DNA from: Alteromonas sp. KUL49 | Lineage (GTDB): Bacteria; Pseudomonadota; Gammaproteobacteria; Enterobacterales; Alteromonadaceae | Direction: 5' to 3' | Length of the DNA: 64,000 bases | NCBI RefSeq assembly: GCF_006538345.1 | Contig: NZ_BJKL01000003.1 | Coordinates: 186,001 to 250,000 of the forward strand | Part shown: positions 43,259-53,288 of the stretch, in pieces | Layout: the number at the start of each line of letters is the position of its first letter | How positions within the stretch are numbered: the stretch's first letter is position 1 | Notes under the pieces: model-generated | Told to the model about the DNA's origin: nothing | The model's input: only the letters and a program-made list of their open reading frames with translations | Database searches by the model: none | Program-made: the position numbers and the translations under genes

Positions 43259-43893
43259 TAAGAAATGCACTTTTTGTTTTATTGGCTTCGCTGAGCACAT
43301 TCACCAATAGTGAAACTATTGATGTTGAATACAGTCGTTTTTATAGCCATGTAAAAAAGCTTAATAGCGACGATACGCAAGGGCTGCAATTTGCCTTTGG
43401 TTTTTTACGAGTGGGTGAGGGGCGGCTTTGCGGAATCAATAACGCCGAAATCATTACAGACAAGCAAACTCTTCCGCTTGTTGTGTCTAGTGAAGGGCGC
43501 TTCACTGTCCCTCAAGAAAAAGCGTTGAAACTTGCAGATGGTATTGTTCGCATTGATCTTGCTGAACGAGCTAACCTTTGTGATATGTCTGTACAATTAG
43601 AGACGGTGCCAGAGTACGTCAAAACCGAATACTCTACTGATGACTTAAAGAATATCTATAGTCAGTACGATGCGTTTTTTAATGAGATGGGCAGTTTTCT
43701 ATCTTTCATGATGCCCTCAGTAAAAGGCTTGATGTTTCAATTTGAAGACAAAGACTTAGACTTTCACTCTGATAATCATCCGCCCATTGTTAAAGGTATC
43801 ATGCGCTTAGACGAATCGTGGATCAACGAGAGTAAAGGATTTACCTTGCCCGTTGAACCACTTCGAATAACAGCGATAGCTTCAGGTAAGTAA
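43255..43893 (+). CDS. Exported DUF2987-like protein
   Basis: A 212-residue protein with a signal peptide (about residues 1-18, ending TNS-E). The segment IDVEYSRFYSHVKKLNSDDTQ and the rest resemble the DUF2987 family of Shewanella/Vibrio/Alteromonas, whose function is unknown; the assignment is from memory and not certain. It is translationally coupled to the Bax-like gene, so an envelope role is possible. Its end overlaps the convergent patatin gene by 12 nt. Confidence 0.7.
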   Translation: MIRNALFVLLASLSTFTNSETIDVEYSRFYSHVKKLNSDDTQGLQFAFGFLRVGEGRLCGINNAEIITDKQTLPLVVSSEGRFTVPQEKALKLADGIVRIDLAERANLCDMSVQLETVPEYVKTEYSTDDLKNIYSQYDAFFNEMGSFLSFMMPSVKGLMFQFEDKDLDFHSDNHPPIVKGIMRLDESWINESKGFTLPVEPLRITAIASGK

Positions 43894-44886
43894 CTGAAAG
43901 CGGATTTGTTCGGCGAGGCGCTCAACCGTCGCTTCGCCTTTCAAGCATAGCTCCCCTGCGCGATGGAACTCCATAATACCAACATCGGTCAACTGTGGCT
44001 CAATGAGTATATCGGGCGGCTCGCCGGCAAGTCGAGAGCGAGTAACACGAGCCTGAAGTATTTCTAAAGCGCTACTCATCACATTCATAATACCCGGTGC
44101 GGCACCCAAAGGCGGGATTTCTTTGACTTCCTGTTCAAAAACTTGAAGCTCTTGACTGTCACTTTGTACATCACCATCGGTAACTATTGCAGTAGCGTCG
44201 TTACTATCAAGGACTTCTGATTCCTTGCTGTTATCAGACTTAAACAACTGCTTAAGTGCATTATGACTCTTGGTGAAAAAGTCATCCGTTTTACGTTGGT
44301 TTTCTTCGTGGTCTTTACGCAATTTTTCTAAACGAATATGTCTAAAGTCGGCATTTAGATTAACCGCGATAACATAATCTGCTCCAAGTTGTCTGCACAG
44401 ATTAACCGGGACTGGGTTAACTACCGCACCGTCAACTAGCCAACGCCCTTCGTGGGCCACTGGAGAGAATAGCGCTGGAATTGCGCATGAAGCCTGCACA
44501 GAGGTAGCAACATTTCCATGATTAAATGTTACCTCTCGTCCAGTGTGAATATCAGTAGCGACGCAGGCGAACGGCTTATGCATTTCCTCAAATGTAGGTA
44601 GGCTGAAGTCACTGGCAAGTTTATCGAATACTTTTTGGCCGCTGACAATACCACCACGCCTTAACCCTACACCGAGTAATCCTAAAACCTGCCATTCAGT
44701 GAGACCTACCGCCCAATCGTGAAGTTCATCAAGACGACCACTCGCGTAGGCAGCACCCACGTAGGCGCCGATGGAACAACCCGAAACAACGTCTATTTGA
44801 ATCCCTAAACGCTCAAGCGCTCGTATCACTCCAATGTGCGTCCATCCACGTGCAGCTCCGGCACCTAGTGCGAGTCCAATCTTCAT
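43882..44886 (-). CDS. Patatin-like phospholipase, RssA family
   Basis: A 334-residue patatin-like acyl hydrolase. It has the oxyanion motif GAGAARG, the nucleophile Ser38 in GCSIG and the catalytic Asp in VDGAVVNPVPV. Residues about 190-260 form a charged insertion not typical of the short RssA core. It probably hydrolyses membrane lipids. It is 5 nt downstream of ttcA on the same strand, suggesting one transcript. Confidence 0.9.
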   Translation of the reverse strand: MKIGLALGAGAARGWTHIGVIRALERLGIQIDVVSGCSIGAYVGAAYASGRLDELHDWAVGLTEWQVLGLLGVGLRRGGIVSGQKVFDKLASDFSLPTFEEMHKPFACVATDIHTGREVTFNHGNVATSVQASCAIPALFSPVAHEGRWLVDGAVVNPVPVNLCRQLGADYVIAVNLNADFRHIRLEKLRKDHEENQRKTDDFFTKSHNALKQLFKSDNSKESEVLDSNDATAIVTDGDVQSDSQELQVFEQEVKEIPPLGAAPGIMNVMSSALEILQARVTRSRLAGEPPDILIEPQLTDVGIMEFHRAGELCLKGEATVERLAEQIRFQLLT

Positions 44887-44891
44887 ATTTG

Positions 44892-45830
44892 CTATTCCGT
44901 AACGTTAACTACTTGAATATCAGCTGAGTTTTTCGAAGGCGTAATATGCGTAAACGATGGTTGATCAAATGCCGTGTCACCGTCTTTAACTGGCGCATCT
45001 GTAGTTGCTATCCCTTTGAAGTCATATAAATTTTTGTCAACTAAATGAGACGGCGCTACGTTTTGCAATGCGCTAAACATAGACTCAATTCTACCCGGAA
45101 AACGTCGATTCCAGTCTTGAAGCATGGCCTTCACATTTTGGCGCTGCAGGTTTTCTTGCGAACCACACAGGTTACACGGAATGATCGGGAATGCTTTTGC
45201 CTCAGAATATTTCACAATGTCTTTTTCTGTGCAGTAGGCGAGAGGGCGAATAACGATATGCTCGCCGTTATCACTGACCAATTTGGGTGGCATAGATTTT
45301 AGTTTGCCGCCATGGAACATGTTCAGGAAAAAGGTTTCAAGCATATCGTCTCTGTGATGACCCAAGGCAATCTTAGTTGCGCCAAGTTCTTTAGCAGTAC
45401 GGTAGAGGATCCCTCGACGCAAGCGCGAACACAGTGAACAGGTTGTTTTTCCCTCTGGGATCTTTTCTTTTACGATAGAGTAGGTGTCTTCTTCTACAAT
45501 CAAATACTCTACACCCAGTGTTTCAAGGTAGTTAGGCAGCACGTGCTCTGGAAAACCCGGTTGTTTTTGGTCAAGGTTAACTGCAACTATGTCAAAGTGA
45601 ATTGGTGCTACTCGCTTCATGAACATGAGGATGTCGAGTAAGGTATAACTGTCTTTTCCGCCCGAAAGACACACCATCACCTTGTCGTTGTTTTCGATCA
45701 TGCCAAAGTCATCAATGGCTTTACCAACGTTTCTACGCAAACGCTTCTCTAACTTATTTAAGTTATATTTTTGCTTACTTTCCGGTGCGTTGCTCGACGG
45801 GTTGCTAACGCCAGTTAGGCTAATACTCAT
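44892..45830 (-). CDS. ttcA: tRNA 2-thiocytidine synthetase TtcA
   Basis: A 312-residue PP-loop ATPase that thiolates C32 of certain tRNAs using an Fe-S cluster. It has the PP-loop [11 protein letters not shown], cluster-region Cys residues in [12 protein letters not shown] and [10 protein letters not shown], and [15 protein letters not shown]. The last 40 or so residues are a variable tail. It lies downstream of uspE as in related genomes. Confidence 0.96.
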   Translation of the reverse strand: MSISLTGVSNPSSNAPESKQKYNLNKLEKRLRRNVGKAIDDFGMIENNDKVMVCLSGGKDSYTLLDILMFMKRVAPIHFDIVAVNLDQKQPGFPEHVLPNYLETLGVEYLIVEEDTYSIVKEKIPEGKTTCSLCSRLRRGILYRTAKELGATKIALGHHRDDMLETFFLNMFHGGKLKSMPPKLVSDNGEHIVIRPLAYCTEKDIVKYSEAKAFPIIPCNLCGSQENLQRQNVKAMLQDWNRRFPGRIESMFSALQNVAPSHLVDKNLYDFKGIATTDAPVKDGDTAFDQPSFTHITPSKNSADIQVVNVTE

Positions 45831-45888
45831 AATCGCTGTAACATCAATATTTAAAAAACGGCATTATACCCAAGCGAGCAACGTTGAG

Positions 45889-46809
45889 CTACGATATCGG
45901 TGAAACAAAACCATCGGGTTTTATTGCAAGCACATCACAAGCAAGCTCATCTATCACATGCTCGGCAGTATTCCCTATGAGGGCAGCAGACAATCCTACT
46001 CGCCCCACAGTCCCAATGACCACTAATTCAGCGTCAATCTCTTTGGCAATATAAGGGATAACTTTTTCAGGTAAACCCTCTTTAACGTAGCAGTGGTCGC
46101 CTTCAACATGGAATTTTTCTGCATGCATGGCCATTTGTTTTAAATGATGATTCTTAACCGCATCGTTATATGTGCTAGCGTCAAATTCAGGGACTTCAAT
46201 GGCAATGTTCAGTGGGGTTGAAGGATAGCAATTGACTAGGTTGACGTGCCCACTCAGAAGGTTGGCATAATCATTGGCAATGACGGTAATTTTGTCATTG
46301 AGATTGGCGTGTTCTTCGTCTTCGGTGCCAACATTTACCGCAGCGATAATTTGTCCCCCTGGAGGCCAGCCATGATCTTTTACCAGTAATACTGGCGAGG
46401 GGCATTTACGAAGCAGGTGCCAGTCTGTTGGTGTGAAGATAACAGAGGCGAGGTCGTCGTGCGGGCGTGTACTTTTAATGACTATATCAGCACTTGAATT
46501 AACAGCGTGATGAATGATTGCCTCGTAAGAACGATTATTCCATTCAACGACTGTATCCACTTCTGAGTAACCCAATTCTGCGAGGTGTGTGGCCAACCAT
46601 CTAGCGTGCTCATTCGTAACCGCATCGCGCATCGCCTCCCGTTCGTCGGGGCTCAGCATGGTGGTCATATCATAGGATAAGTCGTACACCACGAGCATGG
46701 CGGAAATTCTCGCGCCTGTTTTATTGGCCAGTTCAATGGCTCTTGCTAACGCGGGTTGATTGTCTCGATCTGCGTCAATGACAGCTAAAATGTGCTTATA
46801 TTCAATCAT
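45889..46809 (-). CDS. uspE: Universal stress protein E, tandem USP domains
   Basis: About 306 residues with two USP domains. The first (about 1-150) has HILAVIDADRDNQPAL and DIVIKSTRPH. The second (about 155-306) ends in the nucleotide-binding-type signature VVIGTVGRVGLSAALIGNTAEHV. It is a cytoplasmic stress protein. The ATG at 46809 has AAGGTGG 5 nt upstream and is preferred to the GTG nine bases earlier. The fnr-uspE-ttcA neighbourhood is conserved in gammaproteobacteria. Confidence 0.93.
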   Translation of the reverse strand: MIEYKHILAVIDADRDNQPALARAIELANKTGARISAMLVVYDLSYDMTTMLSPDEREAMRDAVTNEHARWLATHLAELGYSEVDTVVEWNNRSYEAIIHHAVNSSADIVIKSTRPHDDLASVIFTPTDWHLLRKCPSPVLLVKDHGWPPGGQIIAAVNVGTEDEEHANLNDKITVIANDYANLLSGHVNLVNCYPSTPLNIAIEVPEFDASTYNDAVKNHHLKQMAMHAEKFHVEGDHCYVKEGLPEKVIPYIAKEIDAELVVIGTVGRVGLSAALIGNTAEHVIDELACDVLAIKPDGFVSPIS

Positions 46810-46909
46810 CGCTACCACCTTAACCTAGGTTATTTACACTCTAACTCCTTGTATAAGTGTAATACGAGATCGAAAAATTGCGGGGTTATTCGCTAAAAAA
46901 ACTGTTGGG

Positions 46910-47650
46910 TTATCCGTCACATACAATACTGTGTCGACCTACGTTACTTAGCTTGTCACGCATTAGGTCAAAATCAGTAATAGTGATTAATTTACCCTCG
47001 ACACGAATAATACCTTCTTTCTGGAAGCGGCTGAGTAAGCGACTGATAGTCTCGATGGTTAAACCAAGGTAGTTTCCAATCTCATTACGGGTCATCGTAA
47101 GGTGGAATTCTTTATTGGAGAAACCACGTGCTTCGAAACGCTCTGAAAGATTTGCTATGAAATACATAAGACGTTCTTCAGCGGTGCGTTTGTTTAGCAG
47201 CATCATCATATCGTGGTCTTGTTTAATTTCCGCACTCATGAAGCTCATGATCTGATGGCGAAGCTTAGGAAATTGCATTGCCATCTCATCGAGGGTTTCG
47301 TAAGGGAGCTCACAAACCATGGCCGTCTCGAGGGCTTGGGTATAACTCTGATGGCGGTTTTCGCGCAGTGCATCAAACCCTACGATATCCCCGGGGAAGT
47401 GAAAACCGGTAATTTGCTCTTCACCATCTGCGTTGGTAACAAAGGTTTTGAATGATCCAGTTCTAACAGCATAGAGAGAAGAAAAAGCATCGCCGCTCTC
47501 AATTAATGCATCACCTTTGTGTAGTGGCTTTTTTCTTTCAATGATATCGTCTAACGACTCGATTTCCGTTTTATCGAGTGCCACAGGCAAACATAAATGA
47601 CTGAAACTGCAATTTTGACAATGAATAGAAAATTGGCTTCCTTTGCTCAT
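46910..47650 (-). CDS. fnr: Oxygen-sensing transcription factor FNR (EtrA)
   Basis: About 246 residues, a Crp/Fnr regulator. The N-terminal Cys set for the [4Fe-4S] cluster (Cys11, 14, 20 in [11 protein letters not shown]) plus a later Cys (AMVCELP) are present. The cNMP-like domain follows ([14 protein letters not shown]), then the HTH with recognition helix [15 protein letters not shown], the E--SR contacts of true FNR. It activates anaerobic and microaerobic genes through TTGAT-N4-ATCAA sites; two such sites are in this window. The ATG at 47650 is preferred to the upstream GTG. Confidence 0.96.
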   Translation of the reverse strand: MSKGSQFSIHCQNCSFSHLCLPVALDKTEIESLDDIIERKKPLHKGDALIESGDAFSSLYAVRTGSFKTFVTNADGEEQITGFHFPGDIVGFDALRENRHQSYTQALETAMVCELPYETLDEMAMQFPKLRHQIMSFMSAEIKQDHDMMMLLNKRTAEERLMYFIANLSERFEARGFSNKEFHLTMTRNEIGNYLGLTIETISRLLSRFQKEGIIRVEGKLITITDFDLMRDKLSNVGRHSIVCDG

Positions 47651-47692
47651 AATACACACACTTAACGCTTTGAACTGATAATCTGAATATTA

Positions 47693-48361
47693 CTATGAGA
47701 TAGATTGAATTGCTCGATAAATTAAGAAAATCGCATACATAAATAAGCCCGTTGCGATAACCTGACGCACAACAGGATGCTTAAATCCTTGCATTAGATA
47801 AGTACTCCCGATACTTGCAATAATTAGGGTAGGGAGAGTACCTAGCCCAAAAGCTAGCATGAGGAGCGCACCGTCTACTGCGTTACCAACGGCAAGGGAC
47901 CATGTGAGCGTTGAGTATACAAGACCACAGGGTAGCCAGCCCCAAATAAATCCGTAAGGTATTGCATACGCGGGATTTTTAAAGGGAATAAAGCGTTTTG
48001 ACATAGGTTGTAGGGAGCGAAATATCTTTTGGCCTAATGCTTCAATATGGACAAGTCCCCGCCACCAGTTACCCAGATAGCAAGCCAGCAGTATCAGCAT
48101 TAAAGCACTTAACAGTGACAATATTGGACCGCCGACTGGGACAAAATGCGTAGCCATTTGCCCGAGAGCCCCCGTGATTGCGCCGGCAAGGGTGTAACTA
48201 GCTATACGACCAAAGTTGTACGCAAGTGTAAATGGAAGTTTATTCTCGTTTGGTGGTATTACTGCATTCAGTGCCGCGACAACGCCCCCACACATGCCCA
48301 CACAGTGCACGCCTCCAGCGACGCCCACTAGAAATGCCGAAAGCACATTTAATTCAGTCAT
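47693..48361 (-). CDS. TauE/SafE-type membrane protein linked to cbb3 oxidase assembly
   Basis: About 222 residues, an inner-membrane protein with around six membrane segments. GGVHCVGMCGGVVAAL near the start and PYGFIWGWLPCGLVYSTL in the middle are signatures of the SafE/CcoI-linked 'heavy-metal transport' family found next to ccoS. Paired Cys residues in membrane helices suggest metal or thiol chemistry, perhaps copper delivery (inference). The ATG overlaps the ccoS stop by 8 nt (ATGACTGA), so longer starts are unlikely. Confidence 0.88.
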   Translation of the reverse strand: MTELNVLSAFLVGVAGGVHCVGMCGGVVAALNAVIPPNENKLPFTLAYNFGRIASYTLAGAITGALGQMATHFVPVGGPILSLLSALMLILLACYLGNWWRGLVHIEALGQKIFRSLQPMSKRFIPFKNPAYAIPYGFIWGWLPCGLVYSTLTWSLAVGNAVDGALLMLAFGLGTLPTLIIASIGSTYLMQGFKHPVVRQVIATGLFMYAIFLIYRAIQSIS

Positions 48362-48563
48362 TAGACTCGTTTTGCTGCTGTATTTTTTTGCGTTTTTCTG
48401 CCAATGCTTTTTCTTCTGGTGACAAATCGTCGTCAAACAGAATGCTATACCCTTGGCGGTCTAGGTCATCGAACTGGTTTGATTTTACCGCCCAAAAAAA
48501 TACCAGTATCGCGACGGCCACAATAATAATGGCGATTGGGATCAGCACATAAATTATACTCAA
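48354..48563 (-). CDS. ccoS: cbb3 oxidase maturation protein CcoS
   Basis: A 69-residue single-span membrane protein: N-terminal helix (SIIYVLIPIAIIIVAVAILVFF), then WAVKSNQFDDLDRQGYSILFDDD, the CcoS family signature. It is needed for cofactor insertion into cbb3 oxidase. It starts 1 nt after ccoI and overlaps the next gene. Confidence 0.94.
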   Translation of the reverse strand: MSIIYVLIPIAIIIVAVAILVFFWAVKSNQFDDLDRQGYSILFDDDLSPEEKALAEKRKKIQQQNESND

Positions 48564-48564
48564 G

Positions 48565-50949
48565 TTAACCCCTTAGCAAACGCGTTGAGTTGTACACGAC
48601 AATGATACTACTAAGCGACATACCCACTACCGCCATCCACGGACTCAGCATACCTGATACCGCAAAAGGAAGAATAACAAGGTTATACCCAACTGCCCAT
48701 GCCATATTCTGACGAATAGTTGCTTTTGCCCGTTGTGCCGATTTCAATAAAAAAGGCACTACAGACAGCTTGTCGCCAAGCAAAATGACGTCAGCGGCGG
48801 TTTTAGCTACATCGGTTGCATTACCTACAGCGATAGCCACATCGGCGCTGGCAAGTACTGGAGCATCGTTGATACCGTCTCCCATCATAAGCACAGAGTC
48901 ACCTTGCTCTTGTAAGGCTTTTACTTCTGCAAACTTTTGCTCGGGCGATAGCTCACCTTTTGCAATGTTTATCGACAGTGATTTAGCCACGCTATCAACA
49001 TTGTGCTGCATATCACCACTAAACATAGCGAGCTTATAATCTTTGAGTTGCGTCAAACTATCTTTGGCATCCTTTCGCAACGTATCCGTGACTTTGAAAG
49101 CACCGAGTAATTCCCTATCTGTTACCAAAAAGACATTGGCCTCAAACTCAAGACTGGGTAGGGGCTTCTCGCCAAAGCAAAAGTGCTTTGAACCCAATTG
49201 ATAACGTGTGCCCTGTATCTCGCCAGAAACGCCACCGCCCGGTGTCACTTCAAACCCTTGCATCACTAGATCACTAGACTTGGTATCAAACGCTTTGGCG
49301 ATGGGGTGTTCTGACCTTGACTCTAAGCATGCCGCAATATCGAGTACAGCTTGTTCTGCGTGATTGGAGTTAACCCATAGTGCTTGTATGGAAAACTTAC
49401 CTTGAGTAAGTGTTCCGGTTTTATCGAGTGCAATGGTGTTTATCTTAGTGAGTTGCTCTATGGCATCAGCCCGCTTAAGCAAAATGCCATGCTTATTCAA
49501 TTTAGCCATCGCGCACGTCAAGGCTGAAGGTGTGGCTAGTCCAAGCGCACAGGGGCAGGTAGCAACTAGTACTGAAACTGTGATCCAAAACGCATTTTCG
49601 CTGCCGTGTAAATACCAATACAAGTATGTTGCCGAGGAAATGAGAAGTACGGCTACTACAAAGATTCGAGAAAACTCGTCAGCAATTTGCGCCACCTTTG
49701 GCTTATTTGCCATGGCTGTAGTTTGTAGTCTGACTATTTGATTGACTAAGGCGTGCTTCAGTGTATTTGTGACCTTAATGGTCAAACTACCGTCTTTACT
49801 CACTGTACCGCCGTACACAAGACTGCCTGTCTCCTTGAGTACTGGATTGAACTCACCTGTGAGCATTGATTCATCAACTGACGAAGAGCCCTCCAGTACA
49901 ACACCATCTACAGGAATTGTCTCACCGGGTTTAATCAGCGTTAGTTCGTCTTTTTGAAGCTGTTTCGCTAAACACTGAACCAGATTGCCATGTTCATCAA
50001 TTTTTGTAGCTGACACCGGAACATACTGGGTCATATTGGCAGAAATTTGAGCCGCTCTATGACGGCTGCGGTGCTCCAAAAAGCGACTCAATAACAGTAA
50101 AAAAATAAACATGCAGATGGATTCGAAATACACTTCGCCTTCTTGAAGAAGGGTAGATTTCAATCCCGCGATATAAGTGCCGAATACGGCAAGGGTGATT
50201 GGAACATCCATATTGACAGTGCGTGCTAGCAAGGCCTTTGCTGCACCAATGTAAAAAAGGCTACCGGAGTAAAGCACTACTGGTGTGGTAAGCGTAAGTG
50301 CAACCCAATAAAAATAGTCTCTCGTTTCGGCTTCAATTGCACCGAACCAATCGAAATAGAGGCCTGCCATCAACATCATCACCTGCATGGTCATAATGCC
50401 TGCTAAGCCGAGCTTTTTTAGAAAGGACTTTTCTTCACGCTTGTAACTTGCTTCGTGATCATCTGGTTGAAAGGGAGCGCCTTTGTAACCAATACGTTTC
50501 AGCGCCTTGAGTATCTGACTTAATTTTAGCTGGTCATCTGCCCATGCGACCATGGCCCGTCGCTCTTGAACGTTAACAGACACTTGCGCAATACCAGTGA
50601 CTTTTGACAATTGCTTCTCGATCAGCCAACCGCATGCTGCGCAGGTGATACCTTCAACCGTTAACTGAATTGACTTGTTGTTTCCCTCATCAACAACAAA
50701 ATCTTCTTGTAAGGCAGGTTCGTCAAACAAAGTGAGTTTGCTTAACTGTGCCGGTACAACATCGTCGCTCTTTATTGCGGGTTCAGTGCGGAATTGATAA
50801 TAGTCTTCCAACCCATTTTGAACGATGGCCTCAGACACCGCCAAGCAGCCTGGGCAACACAAAAAGCGCTGCTCACCGAGGATCTGAGTAGAGTAGGTGT
50901 GTTCATCATCGTTGGGCAAACCACAATGATAGCAATTCGGGTCTTTCAT
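48565..50949 (-). CDS. ccoI: Copper-transporting P-type ATPase CcoI/FixI
   Basis: A 794-residue P1B-type ATPase. It has an N-terminal Cys-rich region (CYHCGLPND, LCCPGCLAV), a heavy-metal-associated domain (GITCAACGWLIEK), TGEFNP, the membrane CPC motif (TCPCALGLATPSAL), the phosphorylation motif DKTGTLTQG and GDGINDAPVLA. It exports Cu into the periplasm for CuB assembly in cbb3 oxidase. It overlaps fixH by one nucleotide. Confidence 0.95.
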   Translation of the reverse strand: MKDPNCYHCGLPNDDEHTYSTQILGEQRFLCCPGCLAVSEAIVQNGLEDYYQFRTEPAIKSDDVVPAQLSKLTLFDEPALQEDFVVDEGNNKSIQLTVEGITCAACGWLIEKQLSKVTGIAQVSVNVQERRAMVAWADDQLKLSQILKALKRIGYKGAPFQPDDHEASYKREEKSFLKKLGLAGIMTMQVMMLMAGLYFDWFGAIEAETRDYFYWVALTLTTPVVLYSGSLFYIGAAKALLARTVNMDVPITLAVFGTYIAGLKSTLLQEGEVYFESICMFIFLLLLSRFLEHRSRHRAAQISANMTQYVPVSATKIDEHGNLVQCLAKQLQKDELTLIKPGETIPVDGVVLEGSSSVDESMLTGEFNPVLKETGSLVYGGTVSKDGSLTIKVTNTLKHALVNQIVRLQTTAMANKPKVAQIADEFSRIFVVAVLLISSATYLYWYLHGSENAFWITVSVLVATCPCALGLATPSALTCAMAKLNKHGILLKRADAIEQLTKINTIALDKTGTLTQGKFSIQALWVNSNHAEQAVLDIAACLESRSEHPIAKAFDTKSSDLVMQGFEVTPGGGVSGEIQGTRYQLGSKHFCFGEKPLPSLEFEANVFLVTDRELLGAFKVTDTLRKDAKDSLTQLKDYKLAMFSGDMQHNVDSVAKSLSINIAKGELSPEQKFAEVKALQEQGDSVLMMGDGINDAPVLASADVAIAVGNATDVAKTAADVILLGDKLSVVPFLLKSAQRAKATIRQNMAWAVGYNLVILPFAVSGMLSPWMAVVGMSLSSIIVVYNSTRLLRG

Positions 50950-51428
50950 TAAGGATTAAATCTGATCGTTGCGCCGTTGGGGAGTGTCAGTGTTTGTTGA
51001 ATTTTCCATTCTTCATTCATTGGCATCAAAGAAACACGCCACTTACCTGATAAGTCATTGTCGGTTGAACCGCGGAAAACACCTGTGGCATCTCTAGTTA
51101 GTAATACCTCGGTATCTTTCTCTTCAAGGGTAACATGATGAAAGGCGAGCTTTAGTGCTGTTCCATCTTGAGGTATACCTGAGTGAAACTTTATGGCTAT
51201 TAGACCATCGTCAATGGTTAAGTCAGTAGTGATCCGCAATCGACGAGCATTGGCTACTTTATCTAGCCTGGAGTTAATTGCTTTACCTTCTTTGTAATAG
51301 TCGTCAACAACTAGGCTGTCTTCGGTATTAATGGCCAGTCTTAACAAGACAACGCCCATAATTAGCGTGACTACTGGCACAGCGATAAGAAACCAGGGCC
51401 AAAACTGTTTATACCAAGGTGTGTTCAT
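50949..51428 (-). CDS. fixH: FixH-family cbb3 maturation protein
   Basis: A 159-residue protein with one N-terminal membrane anchor (WPWFLIAVPVVTLIMGVVLL), the VVDDYYKEGKAIN motif characteristic of FixH/CcoH, and a periplasmic beta-rich domain ending LPNGATIRFNP. It acts in cbb3 assembly with CcoI. It comes after the ccoP terminator and leads the maturation operon. Confidence 0.92.
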   Translation of the reverse strand: MNTPWYKQFWPWFLIAVPVVTLIMGVVLLRLAINTEDSLVVDDYYKEGKAINSRLDKVANARRLRITTDLTIDDGLIAIKFHSGIPQDGTALKLAFHHVTLEEKDTEVLLTRDATGVFRGSTDNDLSGKWRVSLMPMNEEWKIQQTLTLPNGATIRFNP

Positions 51429-51482
51429 TAGGGTCCTATTAGCGCTTTAATTTAATGGTTTTGTTACATCGAATAATCTCAT

Positions 51483-51511
51483 AAAAAAAGCCCCGTGGTC
51501 ACGAGGCTTTT
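51483..51511 (-). terminator. Rho-independent terminator after ccoP
   Basis: On the minus strand, AGCCTCG pairs with CGGGGCT (one G-U pair), followed by a seven-T run. It separates the structural ccoNOQP unit from fixH-ccoI-ccoS. Confidence 0.85.
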
Positions 51512-51533
51512 CATCGGTTAACTAGGTTAACGA

Positions 51534-52490
51534 TTATTCGTCTGACAAGCTATATACGTAAGCTGCTACCACGTGGATTTTGTCATCACCTAAGGTTTTC
51601 TTAAATGATGGCATAACACCGTTGCGGCCGTAAGTTAGCGTTTCTACAACAGCTCTGTGTGAGCCACCGTATAACCAAGTAGTGTCTGTAAGGTTAGGCG
51701 CACCAAGCATTTGATTACCTTTGGCATCCATTCCGTGACAGGCTGCACATACCATGAACCTTGCTTTACCGGCTTCCGCTAGTTCAGCGTCTACATCTGG
51801 TAATCCACTGAGGCTACGTACGTAGTTAGCTACTTCTTGAATACCTTGTTCGCCCAACGCTGGAAGTTGTGCAGGCATTAGACCTGAACGGCCAAGTGTT
51901 AGCGTTTCAACAATCTTCGCACCTGAGCCGCCGTATAACCAATCGTCATCGGTTAGGTTAGGGAAGCCACCGTTTTGGCCGCGAGCATCAGAGCCGTGAC
52001 ACTGTGAACAGTTTTGTAGGAACAAACGCTTGCCTACTTTATTTGCTTCAGGATCTTTGGCTAACTCTTCGACAGGAATTTGCGCATACGCTTCAAAGAT
52101 AGGGTCGAATTGCTCTGCTGCAAAATCTAGTTCACGATCATACTCTACCAGATAACCGTTTGCCGACGCCTGCTCTCGAGCCTGGGCTGACTCTTCAAGA
52201 GACTGAACGTTCTGGTTTGAACTACGCCACTTCCAGAGACCTTCGTATGCACCAAGACCCGGATAAAGTGCTAGGTAAATAAAACCCCACACAATAGTGA
52301 TGTAGAACATAATGGTCCACCAACGCGGAAGTTGGTTATTGAGCTCGATAATACCATCGAACTCGTGACCCATTGACTCACCTTCCTCAACACCTGTCTG
52401 GTTTGATAGACACCAGCGAAGAAGAAAATAGCATCCTATAATCAACCCAAGGGTGATTACAGAAATCCATATTGTCCAAAACATACTCAT
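51534..52490 (-). CDS. ccoP: cbb3 oxidase dihaem cytochrome c subunit CcoP
   Basis: A 318-residue membrane-anchored cytochrome with two haem c sites, CSQCH and CAACH. The N-terminal region has two membrane helices (about 2-24 and 57-80), typical of the longer CcoP form. It passes electrons to CcoO/CcoN. It is the last gene of ccoNOQP. Confidence 0.96.
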   Translation of the reverse strand: MSMFWTIWISVITLGLIIGCYFLLRWCLSNQTGVEEGESMGHEFDGIIELNNQLPRWWTIMFYITIVWGFIYLALYPGLGAYEGLWKWRSSNQNVQSLEESAQAREQASANGYLVEYDRELDFAAEQFDPIFEAYAQIPVEELAKDPEANKVGKRLFLQNCSQCHGSDARGQNGGFPNLTDDDWLYGGSGAKIVETLTLGRSGLMPAQLPALGEQGIQEVANYVRSLSGLPDVDAELAEAGKARFMVCAACHGMDAKGNQMLGAPNLTDTTWLYGGSHRAVVETLTYGRNGVMPSFKKTLGDDKIHVVAAYVYSLSDE

Positions 52491-52505
52491 AGTTTAAGAC
52501 TCCTG

Positions 52506-52667
52506 CTAATCTTTTTTTGATTCGTTGTTATCTTCGTCAGCGAAGGGTAGGTTGGCGGCTTCGTCGAATTTACTTTTATTTCGACTACTAAATGCCCACC
52601 AAACTATGCCTATAAAGCTGACAAAAACGATGACAGTGAAAATGCTGCCTACAATACTCTGGTCCAT
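52506..52667 (-). CDS. ccoQ: cbb3 oxidase small subunit CcoQ
   Basis: A 53-residue protein in the gap between ccoO and ccoP, beginning MDQSIVGSIFTVIVFVSFIG and continuing IVWWAFSSRNKSKFDEAANL. It has one membrane helix (about 6-25), a short basic turn, then an acidic tail with PFADED. The WWAFSxxxKxxFDEAA-LPF pattern is the CcoQ/FixQ signature. It starts 1 nt after the ccoO stop. It stabilises the oxidase complex. Confidence 0.93.
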   Translation of the reverse strand: MDQSIVGSIFTVIVFVSFIGIVWWAFSSRNKSKFDEAANLPFADEDNNESKKD

Positions 52668-52668
52668 G

Positions 52669-53274
52669 TTATTTCAAATGAGTGCCAAGAGATTGTAGGT
52701 AAGCAATAAGGGCTTCCATTTCTGTTTTGCCCGATACTGCCGCTTGCGCACCTGCGATATCTTCATCGGTATACGGAACGCCGAAACCTCGGAACACTTC
52801 CATTTTCTTACCGGTAAGCTCGCCCGATAACGTATTTTCCTCTAACCAAGGGAACCCTGGCATATTAGATTCTGGAACTACGTTACGAGGATTAATGAGG
52901 TGCACACGGTGCCATTCGTCACTGTATCGACCGCCAACGCGAGCCAAGTCAGGACCAGTACGCTTAGAACCCCAAAGGAAAGGATGCTCCCATACGGATT
53001 CACCAGCAACACTGTAGTGACCGTAGCGTTCTGTTTCAGCACGGAATGGACGAATCATTTGGCTGTGACAACCTACACAACCTTCACGGATGTAGATATC
53101 ACGACCTTCTAACTCTAATGCCGTGTAAGGACGAAGGCCCTCAACCGGTTCCATTGTCTGCTGTTGGAACATTAGTGGTGTAATCTGAACCATCGCGCCG
53201 AAACTGATTGCTACAAGAATCAATACGGTAAGTAGGCCGACGTTCTTTTCAATTAACTCATGTGGATTTTTCAC
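52669..53274 (-). CDS. ccoO: cbb3 oxidase monohaem cytochrome c subunit CcoO
   Basis: A 201-residue subunit with an N-terminal membrane anchor ([20 protein letters not shown]), a single haem c site in [16 protein letters not shown], and the conserved [10 protein letters not shown] and [16 protein letters not shown] segments. It takes electrons from CcoP to CcoN. It lies between ccoN and ccoQ. Confidence 0.97.
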   Translation of the reverse strand: MKNPHELIEKNVGLLTVLILVAISFGAMVQITPLMFQQQTMEPVEGLRPYTALELEGRDIYIREGCVGCHSQMIRPFRAETERYGHYSVAGESVWEHPFLWGSKRTGPDLARVGGRYSDEWHRVHLINPRNVVPESNMPGFPWLEENTLSGELTGKKMEVFRGFGVPYTDEDIAGAQAAVSGKTEMEALIAYLQSLGTHLK

Positions 53275-53288
53275 TTCACGTCTCCTTA

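Noticed and set aside
47650..47710. FNR autoregulatory box upstream of fnr
   Set aside because: The nearest resemblance (TTGAACTGATAATC) lacks the second half-site.
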